This document shows positions 37,706 to 48,114 of a stretch of DNA of 64,000 nucleotides, one piece after another. The position numbers and the translations under genes are program-made. The notes under the pieces were generated by a model. That model had not been told where the DNA came from. It worked only from the letters and a program-made list of their open reading frames with translations, and searched no databases. How positions within the stretch are numbered: position 1 is the stretch's first letter; the number at the start of each line of letters is the position of its first letter. The DNA comes from Bacteroidota bacterium (GTDB lineage: Bacteria; Bacteroidota; Bacteroidia; Bacteroidales; F082), in the NCBI GenBank assembly GCA_014382445.1, contig JACNJS010000087.1:19280-83279 (forward strand), written 5' to 3'.

Positions 37706-40132
37706 ATGAAATTAAAGAAATTTACGATTTTAACTTTTTTGATAATGACCGTCACTTCTATGGCAATGTCACAAAATATTTTTGTTTATGATCAGCAGGC
37801 AGGAAATCCAATTCCAAATGTTGTTGTTTTTAATGATAACAAGACCAAAACCGGGCTTACAAGCAATTTAGGGATTGCTGACATTAGTGGTTTTTCAGAA
37901 AACGAAGACATTAATTTTCAGCACCCGTCTTACGTTTCAATTTCATTGACTAAGAACACTATTACAGGATTGCAATTTAAAGTTCCGTTAAACGGGAAGT
38001 TGATAAATCTTGATGAAGTAATTGTTTCGGCCAGCAGATGGGAAATCAAATCGAGTGAAATTCCAAATAAAATTGAACAGATAAAACGCAAGGAAATTAT
38101 CTTCAATAATCCTGCTACATCGGCTGATATGCTAGCAATAGGAAATCAGGTTTATGTGCAGAAAAGTCAACTGGGTGGTGGCAGCCCAATGATCAGAGGG
38201 TTTGCTACCAACAAAATACTTATGGTTGTTGATGGCGTTAGAATGAATAATGCAATCTACCGTAGTGGTAATTTACATAACGTTCTTCAGGCTGATGTGA
38301 ATAGCATTGAAAGTGCCGAAATTATTTTCGGTCCCGGTACTAACATCTACGGAAGTGATGCACTTGGGGGCGTTATTGATTTTCACACTCTTACACCTAA
38401 ATTCAACACTTGTGATAAAATGATTGGCACCGGTAATGCACTTGCACGATTGTCATCTGCTGATTTCGAAAGGACTATCAATGCTAATTTTAATTTATCC
38501 AATAATAGTTGGGCTTTAATGACAAATATATCGTACAGTAAATTCGAAGATTTACGCATGGGCAACATGCACAACGATTATAATCAACGTCATGAATATA
38601 TTGATTTTGTTAACGGGAGAGATACAATTATACAAAATACTGATCCTAATATTCAACGTTACTCGGGTTACGACCAGTTAAGCATAATAACAAAAATACG
38701 GCATAAGTTTAGCGAAAATGTTGACTGGGATTATAGTTTATATCTTACAACAACATCAGCTGTACCTCGATACGACAGATTGCTACAACCCAACAATCCA
38801 AATGATCAAGATTCAGAGCTCAAATATGCCGAATGGAATTACGAACCTCAACAATGGCTGATGAACAGGCTATCAATCAACATGCATAATAACGCATCAT
38901 TTTATGATAAAGCGATAATTACATTAGCCTACCAAAATGTTAAAGAGGGTAGAACAGACAGAAAATATAGAGATGACTGGTTGCAAAAACGCGAAGAACA
39001 GGTAAATATTTTTTCGATAAATACTGATTTCGATAAATTAATAGCAGCAGGTAACTTTATATACTACGGCTTGGAACTTGTTTACAATGATGTTCAATCG
39101 GATGGTGTTAAAGAAAATATACAAACACATGAGTCAGCGCTTATATCAAGTCGTTATCCCGATGGCGGAACAAAATTTTTCCAGTCGGGAGTTTACATAA
39201 GCTACAAAAGAAATTTCAGTAGTATACCTTTAACATTTTTAACCGGGTTGAGATATTCTTATGTAAGTTTGGATTCGAAGTTTAAAGACACTACCTACTA
39301 TCAACTTCCCTATGCAGCAATAAATATCAGTAATGGCTCTTTAACAGGAAGCGCAGGATTAGTTTATCATCCGGGCGATTGGCAGTTTAATATCAACTTA
39401 TCATCCGGTTTTCGGGCCCCTAACTTAGACGATGTTGCAAAAATATTTGATTCGGAGCCTGGTAATGTTGTAGTTCCAAATGAAAATCTGGAACCCGAAT
39501 ACTTGTATAACCTTGATGTTGGTATTATTAAAAAATTCAGCGAAAATGCTAAACTTGAGATCACTGCATTTTATTCCTACCTCGTTAATGCAATGGTACG
39601 AAAGAATTTTACCCTAAACGGACTAGATTCAATTATGTACGACGGCGAATTAAGCCGTGTGCAGGCTGTTGTTAATGCCGGTGGTGCAACAATTTATGGA
39701 GCAAGCATGATTTTCAATATTAAACTATTCAATAATTTAGCCTTAAGTACTGTACTAACTACCATTAAAGGAAAGGAAGATACCGGTGAACCACTTCGCC
39801 ATGCACCGCCATTATATGGTGGGACAAAGCTTACATTTGAGAAAAACAAATTGAAAATGGCAGTTGGAGTCGACTATAACACAGAAATTAGCTATAAAAA
39901 TCTCGCTCCAAGCGAGCGCGACAAAGCATACCTGTATGCTACTGATGCCGATGGAAACCCATACTCACCCGGTTGGTGGACATTAAACTATAACGGAAGT
40001 TATGCTTTTAATGAAAAATTCATTACCTTTTTCGAAATAGATAATATTATGGATTACAGGTATCGTACTTATTCATCCGGTATAACAGCCCCGGGAAGGA
40101 ACTTCAAAATATCATTCAGATATAGTTTCTAA
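37706..40132 (+). CDS. TonB-dependent outer membrane receptor
   Basis: 808 residues. Signal peptide 1-22, a carboxypeptidase-D-like N-terminal domain (about 25-105), then a plug with S-A-D-M-L-A-I-G-N-Q-V-Y-V-Q-K-S and a G-G-G-S-P-M-I-R-G-F motif. A 22-strand-type barrel ends in aromatic F-R-Y-S-F. No SusD partner is adjacent, so this is more like a metal, haem or cofactor receptor than a SusC glycan importer. The ligand is unknown. It lies 61 bp after yidC and before the amidotransferase-like lipoprotein. Confidence 0.92.
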   Translation: MKLKKFTILTFLIMTVTSMAMSQNIFVYDQQAGNPIPNVVVFNDNKTKTGLTSNLGIADISGFSENEDINFQHPSYVSISLTKNTITGLQFKVPLNGKLINLDEVIVSASRWEIKSSEIPNKIEQIKRKEIIFNNPATSADMLAIGNQVYVQKSQLGGGSPMIRGFATNKILMVVDGVRMNNAIYRSGNLHNVLQADVNSIESAEIIFGPGTNIYGSDALGGVIDFHTLTPKFNTCDKMIGTGNALARLSSADFERTINANFNLSNNSWALMTNISYSKFEDLRMGNMHNDYNQRHEYIDFVNGRDTIIQNTDPNIQRYSGYDQLSIITKIRHKFSENVDWDYSLYLTTTSAVPRYDRLLQPNNPNDQDSELKYAEWNYEPQQWLMNRLSINMHNNASFYDKAIITLAYQNVKEGRTDRKYRDDWLQKREEQVNIFSINTDFDKLIAAGNFIYYGLELVYNDVQSDGVKENIQTHESALISSRYPDGGTKFFQSGVYISYKRNFSSIPLTFLTGLRYSYVSLDSKFKDTTYYQLPYAAINISNGSLTGSAGLVYHPGDWQFNINLSSGFRAPNLDDVAKIFDSEPGNVVVPNENLEPEYLYNLDVGIIKKFSENAKLEITAFYSYLVNAMVRKNFTLNGLDSIMYDGELSRVQAVVNAGGATIYGASMIFNIKLFNNLALSTVLTTIKGKEDTGEPLRHAPPLYGGTKLTFEKNKLKMAVGVDYNTEISYKNLAPSERDKAYLYATDADGNPYSPGWWTLNYNGSYAFNEKFITFFEIDNIMDYRYRTYSSGITAPGRNFKISFRYSF

Positions 40133-40339
40133 GTTTTACGTCTCCTTTACATTTACTAACTTTCGTGATCAGGATAATTACTGAAATTTCATCATTATAG
40201 TTTTTGTTTTCAACAATTACATGGATGTTTCATATTAGTTTTTCGTAAATAAAACCCAAATAATTTATCTTATCTCAAAAAAAAATTGTGAATATATAAA
40301 TTTTGTTCTAAATTTGATTTCCAATTTCAATATTACATA

Positions 40340-41875
40340 ATGAATGCTTCATTAATTAAAGTTTCTTGCGCTATTTTCCTTATTTTAACCCTACCTCATT
40401 TTTCAAGTTGTGATTATCAAAATAACAAGAATTCTGTTCAGATTGACGCACCAAAGCTAACCAACAACCCATCGTTTGATGTTATTTGTACTAATAATCA
40501 ACCGCTACTATCTTTTTATAATTCTAAAGGCGGAATCGGGCAGTTGAGTTACACCATACATATATCTTCTGATAAAGATTTTACGGATATTATTGCTGAA
40601 TACGATAATGTTGTTGCCAAAAACAAATTTATAACTACAAAACTTATTGAAGAAAACGACAGTTTGCCAATCGATAAACAATATTATTACTGGAGGGTAA
40701 AAGCCATCGACACCCAAAGTAATGAAAGCAATTGGGCAACATCAAGATTTTTTCTGGATACAAAATCCAATGACAGTTTTATGAACCTTGTCCGAGTTAA
40801 AACTGAAACGGTTGTAGTATCAGGCGGTGCAAATGCTAAAAACATTATTGATATTACCGATATTGGCAATACAACTCATTGGGAACCACCTCCTCCTGGC
40901 GACTCAATTCATTGGGTAGAGTTTAAATTAATTGCACCTGCAGAGATCAGCAGAATATGGATGCTTTCGAACCCTGATTCGAAAGAAGGATGGTTAACAA
41001 ACTTTTATTGGATGTATAGTCTGGATGGTAAAAACTGGACTAAAATTGAAGGTGCTGAAATTACAGATAATGATACTTACAGAAATATAATAGACTTCGC
41101 TCCTGTAACTACTGCATATCTAAAATTAATAATTAATAATTACCTTGGATATGCCCCGCAAGTATACACTACAATATTTTATTCACCCGGTATACCTGAA
41201 CCACCACATATTCCTGATAAAGATTATGTACTTATTGTAGGTGACCAGCTAAACGGTTTTACTTTTACCGAACTTGCAAAATTTGTTGAAGGACTTGATC
41301 TTAATTTGGAGACAGTAACCGTACCGCATTACGAGGTTTCATTAAGCATGGTTGAGGGGTTAAACCCACAGCCTGTTGCGATAATATTTAGCGGTAACAA
41401 TGCAAATTACCCAAACCTTCCGATGTATGAATTTAATGGAGGATTTGAAATAGTAAGAAATAGTGACATACCAATTCTCGGAATTTGTGCCGGTCACCAG
41501 TTGCAAGTAATAGCATTTGGCTATACATATGCTCATAGCACCGGTTGGTTCGACAACACAATTATGGATATTGAAACTGATATTAAACCCGATTCTATTG
41601 AGATTGTTAAAGAATCGCCAATATTTAAAAATATTCCAAATCCGTTTTTTGGGGTTGAAATACACAGTTGGGCTACCGCAGAAGAGGTTTTTCCGCTCAT
41701 CAGGTTTGAGCTGCTGGCAAAATCATCATATGTACAAGCACAAAAAATATCAGGAAGAATGGTTTTTGGCGAGCAATTTCATGCAGAAGTTGATATAAGC
41801 TCTAATCAGGGGAAACCGATGATTTACAACTTTTTATCAATGGCATTAATAGAGAGAAAAAAACGGTCAAACTAA
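40340..41875 (+). CDS. lipoprotein with discoidin-like and glutamine-amidotransferase-like domains
   Basis: 511 residues. A lipobox-like end (H-F-S-S-C, C24) implies lipidation. Residues about 35-140 look like a fibronectin type III module (I-H-I-S-S-D-K-D-F ... Y-Y-W-R-V-K-A). About 150-275 resemble an F5/8C (discoidin) domain (S-P-D... N-F-Y-W-M-Y-S-L-D-G-K-N-W). About 295-505 match a class I amidotransferase: nucleophile-like Cys near 383 in I-L-G-I-C-A-G-H-Q, and H480/E482 in Q-F-H-A-E. The triad is intact, yet the predicted site is extracytoplasmic, where free glutamine and ammonia channelling are unexpected. Function unknown. Confidence 0.72.
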   Translation: MNASLIKVSCAIFLILTLPHFSSCDYQNNKNSVQIDAPKLTNNPSFDVICTNNQPLLSFYNSKGGIGQLSYTIHISSDKDFTDIIAEYDNVVAKNKFITTKLIEENDSLPIDKQYYYWRVKAIDTQSNESNWATSRFFLDTKSNDSFMNLVRVKTETVVVSGGANAKNIIDITDIGNTTHWEPPPPGDSIHWVEFKLIAPAEISRIWMLSNPDSKEGWLTNFYWMYSLDGKNWTKIEGAEITDNDTYRNIIDFAPVTTAYLKLIINNYLGYAPQVYTTIFYSPGIPEPPHIPDKDYVLIVGDQLNGFTFTELAKFVEGLDLNLETVTVPHYEVSLSMVEGLNPQPVAIIFSGNNANYPNLPMYEFNGGFEIVRNSDIPILGICAGHQLQVIAFGYTYAHSTGWFDNTIMDIETDIKPDSIEIVKESPIFKNIPNPFFGVEIHSWATAEEVFPLIRFELLAKSSYVQAQKISGRMVFGEQFHAEVDISSNQGKPMIYNFLSMALIERKKRSN

Positions 41876-41987
41876 ATATTTAATTTAAGAAATAAACTAT
41901 AAAGTATTCATGCTTATTAATTGAAGAACTTTTTATCGCAATGTTTATAATTCTCAAAAAAAAATTTAAACCAAAAAAAATACGTTT

Positions 41988-43394
41988 ATGGAACAAAAAA
42001 CATCCGTTAAAAAAATGATTGGTATTGGCGGTTTTATTGCTCTTACCGGATCAATGGTTGCAACGGTATACGGTTACCCTGCATTTGCAACCTCAGGTTT
42101 TGCTTTGGTATTTTATTTACTACTGGCAGGTATCTTTTTCTTCTTGCCCACTGCATTAATTTCAGCCGAAATGGCCACCGGAGAAGGGTGGCAGCTTGGT
42201 GGTGTATACAAATGGGTTGGCACAGCTTTCGGTTCGCGCTGGGGCTTTGTTGCAATATTCTTTCAATGGTTTCAAATTACAATCGGTTTTGTTACAATGC
42301 TATATTTCATTGTTGGAGCCTTATCTTACTTGTTTGATTCTCCCATTATTAATTCCAATCAGTTGTATAAATTTTTAGTTGTTATGGCGCTTTTTTGGCT
42401 TGTAACCTATTTAAACCTCAAGGGCACAAACTTTATCACTAAACTTACAAGCATTTCGTTTAGTGCCGGAGTAATACTTCCTGCTGCCTTGCTTATAATA
42501 ATGGCTATTATATTTGTTGTACAGGGTAATACAATTGCAGTAACTATGAACTGGAATACTTTTTTTCCTGACTTTTCGCACATTAACACTCTGGTAGTTC
42601 TAGTTGCTTTTATGCTTTCCTATCTTGGCATTGAAGCGTCGGCAGTACATGTAAACGAGCTTAATAACGCTAAAAGGAATTATCCTATAGCCGTTATTAT
42701 ACTGGCTTTCGGAGCAATCGTACTTAATATTTTTGGATCGCTTAGCGTTGGGTTTGTAGTACCTGTTGATAAAATAGAATTAAATGCCGGAATTATGCAG
42801 GCTTTTGAACACTACCTTACACTTTATCACTTAAAATGGTTATTGCCTGTTTCGGCTTTTCTTTTGGCTCTTGGTGCATTTGGCGAGGTGGCTGCGTGGG
42901 TTTCAGGCCCAATTAAAGGTTTACAAACAACTGCTATGGATGGTATTCTGCCTGCCCGATTTAAAAAAGTTAATGAAAACGGAGTTTCTGTAAGTTTAGT
43001 TATCGTACAAGGTATTGTAGTTTCAATTTGGGCAGCTATACTCACTTTCGGAGGTACAGGAGGAAATTTATCCTTTTTATTAGCAATGGCTCTTACTGTA
43101 GTTGCTTATTTAAGTATGTACATACTGCTGTTTCTCACTTATTTTGTTCTGCGTCGTAAATATGGTAACGTTCACAGAGAATATATTGTTCCTGGAGGTA
43201 AATTTGGCCGGACTATAATACCATTGCTCGGCTTGATAATGACCATCGGAGCTTTCATTATTTCTTTTTTCCCTCCTTCTTCGCTTACATCTGCCCAGGT
43301 TGGTTCATACGAAACAATACTAATTATTAGTTTTGTTGTGATATTAATTTTACCACACCTAATCTATTATTTCCGGCCAAATAAAAAGAAATAG
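41988..43394 (+). CDS. gadC: glutamate/GABA antiporter GadC, lacking the C-plug
   Basis: 468 residues, APC family, about 12 helices. Similar to E. coli GadC throughout: Y-G-Y-P-A-F-A-T-S-G-F near residues 25-35, S-A-E-M-A-T-G-E-G-W, and F-F-P-D-F-S-H-I near 190-198. The last residues are Y-Y-F-R-P-N-K-K-K, so the about 35-residue C-plug that closes E. coli GadC at neutral pH is absent. It exchanges external glutamate for internal GABA. The downstream gadB starts 70 bp on. Confidence 0.9.
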   Translation: MEQKTSVKKMIGIGGFIALTGSMVATVYGYPAFATSGFALVFYLLLAGIFFFLPTALISAEMATGEGWQLGGVYKWVGTAFGSRWGFVAIFFQWFQITIGFVTMLYFIVGALSYLFDSPIINSNQLYKFLVVMALFWLVTYLNLKGTNFITKLTSISFSAGVILPAALLIIMAIIFVVQGNTIAVTMNWNTFFPDFSHINTLVVLVAFMLSYLGIEASAVHVNELNNAKRNYPIAVIILAFGAIVLNIFGSLSVGFVVPVDKIELNAGIMQAFEHYLTLYHLKWLLPVSAFLLALGAFGEVAAWVSGPIKGLQTTAMDGILPARFKKVNENGVSVSLVIVQGIVVSIWAAILTFGGTGGNLSFLLAMALTVVAYLSMYILLFLTYFVLRRKYGNVHREYIVPGGKFGRTIIPLLGLIMTIGAFIISFFPPSSLTSAQVGSYETILIISFVVILILPHLIYYFRPNKKK

Positions 43395-43464
43395 AAAATT
43401 CATATTATCAATGATTTAGTTAAAAACAATTATTAGGTTATAAAAGTAATTAAATATTAAAATT

Positions 43465-44856
43465 ATGGCACTTCATGAAAAAAATACAATTAGAGAGGAT
43501 TTGCTTGATGATGTATATGCGTCAGAAGATCTTTCTATAAAGCTACCTAAATTTAAATTTCCTCAAAAAGAGCAAAAATCAAACCATGCGTATCAGGTAG
43601 TACATGATGAGTTGATGATGGACGGGAATTCACGTCAAAACCTTGCCACATTTTGTTCAACATGGTTAGAGCCCGAGATTTATAAATTAATGGATGAGTC
43701 GGCGGATAAAAATATGATCGACAAGGATGAATATCCCCAAACAGCAGAAATTGAAAGTAGATGTGTGCATATGCTCGCCGATTTATGGAATTCACCTGAT
43801 GCAAAAAACACAACTGGATGCTCCACCACCGGCTCAAGCGAAGCAGCTATGCTAGGCGGAATGGCTATGAAATGGCGTTGGCGCGAAAAAATGAAGAACG
43901 CCGGAAAACCTACGGATAAACCAAACATGATTTGCGGTCCTGTTCAAATATGCTGGCATAAATTTGCACGTTACTGGGATGTTGAGCTTCGTGAAGTTCC
44001 AATGGATAAAGGCAGATTAATTTTAAATGCCGAAGAAGTAATAAAACGCTGTGATGAAAACACTATCGGTGTTGTCCCCACACTAGGCGTTACCTACTCA
44101 GGGCAATATGAACCTGTAAAAGAAATTTCTGATGCATTAGATAAACTGCAACAAACCAAAGGTTTTGATATTCCTATTCATGTTGATGGTGCCAGTGGTG
44201 GGTTTTTAGCTCCATTTATTGAACCCGAGCTCCTTTGGGATTTCAGACTCCCAAGGGTTAAATCAATAAATGCTTCTGGGCATAAATTCGGGTTATCGCC
44301 ACTTGGTGTAGGTTGGTGTATATGGCGCGACAAAGAAGATTTGCCTGATGACCTTATTTTCAAAGTAAATTACCTCGGTGGCGAAATGGATACTTTTGCA
44401 CTTAACTTTTCACGTCCTGCCGGCCAAATAATTGCCCAATACTATAATTTTATACGACTCGGAAGAGAAGGTTACAGAAGAATACAGCAGGCTTGTTACG
44501 ACACAGCCATTTATATAGGAAAGGAAATTGATAAACTTGGACCGTTTAAAGTAGTTTATGATGGAAAAGGTGGAATTCCTGCTTTACTTTGGCAGCTAAA
44601 AGATGGTGTTGACCCAAGATTTACTCTGTTCGACCTCTCCGACAGACTGAGAACCAGAGGCTGGCAGGCACCAGCATATTCACTTCCCGTAAATCTAACG
44701 GATGTTGTTGTTATGCGTGTATTAGTAAGGCATGGCGTTAGCCGCGATTTGGGCGACCTTCTCGTAGAAGATATTAAACGAAGTCTTGAGTACTTCAAAA
44801 AACATAGCATAACTACTCCAATGTCTGAGGAAGAAAGTGGTGGATTCCACCACTAG
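43465..44856 (+). CDS. gadB: glutamate decarboxylase
   Basis: 463 residues, PLP-dependent group II decarboxylase. The PLP lysine is K274 in [10 protein letters not shown]. The conserved [13 protein letters not shown] lies near 240-252. It turns glutamate into GABA and CO2, consuming a cytoplasmic proton. With GadC it makes up the glutamate-dependent acid resistance system. The C-terminus ends E-E-E-S-G-G-F-H-H, so the C-terminal His that shuts the E. coli site at neutral pH may be kept. Confidence 0.95.
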   Translation: MALHEKNTIREDLLDDVYASEDLSIKLPKFKFPQKEQKSNHAYQVVHDELMMDGNSRQNLATFCSTWLEPEIYKLMDESADKNMIDKDEYPQTAEIESRCVHMLADLWNSPDAKNTTGCSTTGSSEAAMLGGMAMKWRWREKMKNAGKPTDKPNMICGPVQICWHKFARYWDVELREVPMDKGRLILNAEEVIKRCDENTIGVVPTLGVTYSGQYEPVKEISDALDKLQQTKGFDIPIHVDGASGGFLAPFIEPELLWDFRLPRVKSINASGHKFGLSPLGVGWCIWRDKEDLPDDLIFKVNYLGGEMDTFALNFSRPAGQIIAQYYNFIRLGREGYRRIQQACYDTAIYIGKEIDKLGPFKVVYDGKGGIPALLWQLKDGVDPRFTLFDLSDRLRTRGWQAPAYSLPVNLTDVVVMRVLVRHGVSRDLGDLLVEDIKRSLEYFKKHSITTPMSEEESGGFHH

Positions 44857-44872
44857 AGTTAAGTCAACTGTA

Positions 44873-44946
44873 AAGTGGCGTATAGAGATTGCTTCTTCCT
44901 CGTACCTCGTCATCGCAAAGACGTCACTGATAGAAAGAATGACGAA
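44873..44946. repeat. degenerate intergenic repeat of the GTCATTGCGAGG-type
   Basis: AGAGATTGCTTCTTCC followed by ACCTCGTCATCGCAAAGACGTC and GAATGACGAAG. This is the shape of a dispersed intergenic repeat seen in many Bacteroidota and other genomes (complement: ...GCGATGACGAGG...GAAGCAATCTCT). It lies just past gadB, where the opposing hldD gene ends 100 bp on. The copy is worn, so function is doubtful. Confidence 0.4.
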
Positions 44947-45041
44947 GTACTCTCCTTAATAGTTAATACTTGAGTTGATACTAGGATATTGGGAGTTTAA
45001 ATATAAAATTCACTGGTTAGATACAGACCAGGATATAAAAA

Positions 45042-46007
45042 TCAATAATACTTACTGCGAACAAGGTACTTTGTTACATAGTCAACAATACCTGCTTCGA
45101 GAGTAGTATTTGGTACATCGTAGCCAATACTCCGTAATTTATCCATTTTAGCTTCGGTGAAATATTGATATTTATCACGAATATCTATAGGTGTATCAAT
45201 AAATTCAATTTTTGGGTCCATTTTTAGGGCTGCAAAAGTTGCATTTACCAAATCAAGAAAAGTACGGGCAGTACCAGTTCCAAGATTATATAATCCTGAC
45301 TCAGGTTTTTGCTTCATCAAAAACAATATCACATCTGCAACATCTTTAACATAAATAAAATCACGAAGTTGTTCCCCATCCCGAAAATCAGGATTATGCG
45401 ATTTAAAAAGCTTAACAATCCCTGTTTCACGAATCTGTTCATATGCATGAAATATTACCGATGCCATCCTGTCTTTATGATATTCATTTGGTCCGTATAC
45501 ATTAAAAAACTTCAAACCTGCCCAGAACGGAGGGGCATTTTCTTGTTTTAAAGCCCATTTATCGAATTCGTTTTTTGATTTACCATAGGGGTTTAACGGC
45601 TTCAATTTCTTAACAATGCTGTGGTCGTCATTATATCCATGCTCGCCCATACCGTATGTTGCTGCAGAAGAAGCATATATCATTGGTATTTCGTAATCAG
45701 TACACCTATGCCATATTTGTTTTGAATATTCAACATTTAGAATATTAAAAATATCAGAATTAAACTCAGTTGTATCAGTACGTGCTCCAATATGCAATAC
45801 TATGTCAACATTAAAGAAATAGTCATCAAACCACTGAAAGAAATCATCTCTGTGAATTTTTTTTATGTACGCTTTATCACCAAGATTTCTATTCTTGTTC
45901 AAAATACTAAAATCATCCACAAGAATAAGATTACTGTAACCTAACTTGTTCAAACGCTCAACCAAAACACTTCCAATAAAACCTGCTGCTCCTGTTATTA
46001 CAATCAT
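45042..46007 (-). CDS. hldD: ADP-L-glycero-D-manno-heptose 6-epimerase
   Basis: 321 residues, extended SDR fold. The Rossmann motif is G-A-A-G-F-I-G-S near residues 6-13. The catalytic pair is Y-x3-K in N-P-Y-G-K-S-K (near 140-144), preceded by S-S-A-A-T-Y-G. Substrate-side signature K-F-F-N-V-Y-G-P-N-E fits HldD. It makes the heptose donor for LPS inner core. Alternative: a related nucleotide-sugar epimerase, but the I-G-A-R-T-D-T-T-E loop favours HldD. Confidence 0.9.
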   Translation of the reverse strand: MIVITGAAGFIGSVLVERLNKLGYSNLILVDDFSILNKNRNLGDKAYIKKIHRDDFFQWFDDYFFNVDIVLHIGARTDTTEFNSDIFNILNVEYSKQIWHRCTDYEIPMIYASSAATYGMGEHGYNDDHSIVKKLKPLNPYGKSKNEFDKWALKQENAPPFWAGLKFFNVYGPNEYHKDRMASVIFHAYEQIRETGIVKLFKSHNPDFRDGEQLRDFIYVKDVADVILFLMKQKPESGLYNLGTGTARTFLDLVNATFAALKMDPKIEFIDTPIDIRDKYQYFTEAKMDKLRSIGYDVPNTTLEAGIVDYVTKYLVRSKYY

Positions 46008-46172
46008 TTTTAAAAAAATTTCACCAAATGTAATTTAAAATATTCAATATGGCTAAGTTTAAAATTTATCATGCTTTTTTCATTTACATTTAGGCAGTAT
46101 ATCAAATATGCGTAAATTTGTTTTGTGTATCCCTATCTTTTGAATTAAATACGATCAATTAAAAACACCTGT

Positions 46173-48053
46173 ATGAAACATTTCACGCTCTTGCTTTCAT
46201 TCCTAATAATCATTGTTTCAGGGACATGTCTTAAGAGTTTTGCGCAAATATCTATTAAGAGTATACCCATTAGTTACAATGTTTCGTTAACCACCGAAAT
46301 CCCAACGATTGAAATACCTAATATAATCCCAAAAACAACTCTGATAGAAGAAAAAGCTCCTGTACAGGCAGGGTACACATTGCCTTTTGATTATGAATTA
46401 TCATTAAATGGGAACTGGGAAAACGCTGATAACCTGTTTGTTTGGAGACTTGAAGTTTTTATTCCTGAGGCAGAGGCAATTAATTTATATTTCAATAACA
46501 TTGGCTTGCAAATTGGGGAGAAGATTTTTCTTTACAATCCACACAAGAAAAACACACTTGGTGCTTTTACAAATAAAAATAACGGACTGTTTATGTGTAC
46601 TGATTTTGTTTCGGGTGATAGGGTAATTATTGAATTCAATACTAATAAACGTTACAAAAACCTTCCGTTTTCGATACATGAAGCGGGAGTTTTAATTGCA
46701 AACGATATGCGGGAAGCCAATGGTTTTGGCGATGCCGGGAGCTGTGAAGTTCATGTTAATTGTATTGAAGGCGAAAACTGGCAAAATGAAAAAGGTGGTG
46801 TAGCAAGAATATTGGTTAAGCAAAGCGATCTTACTTTTTGGTGTACGGGTTCATTAATAAACAATACTAAAAACGATGGCACTCCTTATTTTTTAACTGC
46901 TAATCATTGTGGTGATTGGTCCGATTCGGCTGATTATGCTCAATGGTTGTTCTATTTTAATTTTGAATCAGAAAACTGTGAACAGCCATTGTTTGAACCT
47001 GAGTTAAACACTCTTTCAGGAGCATCATTAATTGCAAGGGCGCCAAATGGGACATTCCATGGTTCTGACTTCAAGTTATTACGGTTAAACAATAATGTAC
47101 CTGTTAATTATAAGCCTTATTATAATGGTTGGGACAGAACGGGTTTGGCTTCACCAATGGGTGTTACAATTCATCATCCTGAAGGCGATTTAAAGATGAT
47201 TTCAACTTATACAACTCCTTTGATATCCACCTATTATAATAATCCAAATGAAGATCCTGCCGGAAAGTATTGGATGGTCCACTGGACTGAAACTGTTAGC
47301 GGGCATGGTGTTACGGAAGGAGGATCATCGGGGAGTCCGATTTTTAGTAAGGAAGGTTATGTGGTTGGTGCGTTAACAGGTGGAAGTGCTTCATGTACAT
47401 TTTTAAATGACCCTGATTATTATGGCAAGTTTAGTTACTCTTGGGACTCAATCGGTCAGGATTCAATAATGCAACTAAAATGCTGGTTAGACCCAATTGA
47501 ATCCGGTGTTACAAAACTTGAAGGTACAAACCTTGATTCAATAAATATTTTCGCAGGATTTTCAGGTGAACAAACTTCAATTATTGTTGGCGAATCAGTT
47601 TCATTTATAAACACATCATTTGGTAACATTAGCGGATACAGCTGGTATTTCGAAGGGGGTACACCAGAGAATGTTGAAAGTAAAGAACCCGGAAGTATTA
47701 AGTATTATAATGTAGGTGAATATGATGTTCGGTTAATAGTATCAGCAACTGACAAAGTTGATACTCTTGTGAGAAATGACTATATAAAAGTTCTTCCAAA
47801 TATTTCACCAAACCCATCAGATGGTAAGGTAAAAATATCATTTGGTGAATGGATTACTGATGATATTGATTATATTTTAGATAATACAAGAATTTTTAAC
47901 TCCATTGGTAAAGAAGTAGGTTTTAGGAAATTAGCAGATGGTGATAATTATGCGATTATTGAGATTATACCAACAAAACAAGGATTGTATTTTATAAAGA
48001 TATCCACTGCAAATATTAACAATACTTACCGCGTAGTTGTAGTTGGTTATTGA
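46173..48053 (+). CDS. T9SS-exported trypsin-like serine protease with PKD domain
   Basis: 626 residues. Signal peptide about 1-24. The S1-like protease domain (about 190-455) has the triad His in L-T-A-N-H-C-G-D-W, Asp in G-S-D-F-K-L-L and Ser in G-G-S-S-G-S-P-I-F. This resembles lysyl endopeptidases, with Cys residues likely in disulfides. A PKD domain follows (about 470-545, with Y-S-W-Y-F-E-G-G). A T9SS-type end (S-P-N-P-S-D-G-K-V ... G-L-Y-F-I-K-I) completes it. The N-terminal about 150 residues may be a propeptide. Probably degrades extracellular protein. Confidence 0.88.
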   Translation: MKHFTLLLSFLIIIVSGTCLKSFAQISIKSIPISYNVSLTTEIPTIEIPNIIPKTTLIEEKAPVQAGYTLPFDYELSLNGNWENADNLFVWRLEVFIPEAEAINLYFNNIGLQIGEKIFLYNPHKKNTLGAFTNKNNGLFMCTDFVSGDRVIIEFNTNKRYKNLPFSIHEAGVLIANDMREANGFGDAGSCEVHVNCIEGENWQNEKGGVARILVKQSDLTFWCTGSLINNTKNDGTPYFLTANHCGDWSDSADYAQWLFYFNFESENCEQPLFEPELNTLSGASLIARAPNGTFHGSDFKLLRLNNNVPVNYKPYYNGWDRTGLASPMGVTIHHPEGDLKMISTYTTPLISTYYNNPNEDPAGKYWMVHWTETVSGHGVTEGGSSGSPIFSKEGYVVGALTGGSASCTFLNDPDYYGKFSYSWDSIGQDSIMQLKCWLDPIESGVTKLEGTNLDSINIFAGFSGEQTSIIVGESVSFINTSFGNISGYSWYFEGGTPENVESKEPGSIKYYNVGEYDVRLIVSATDKVDTLVRNDYIKVLPNISPNPSDGKVKISFGEWITDDIDYILDNTRIFNSIGKEVGFRKLADGDNYAIIEIIPTKQGLYFIKISTANINNTYRVVVVGY

Positions 48054-48114
48054 TTAATAATCTATTGACTCTTTCATATTTGCAAATCCAGGAGCATAGT
48101 GCTTTGGGATTAAT

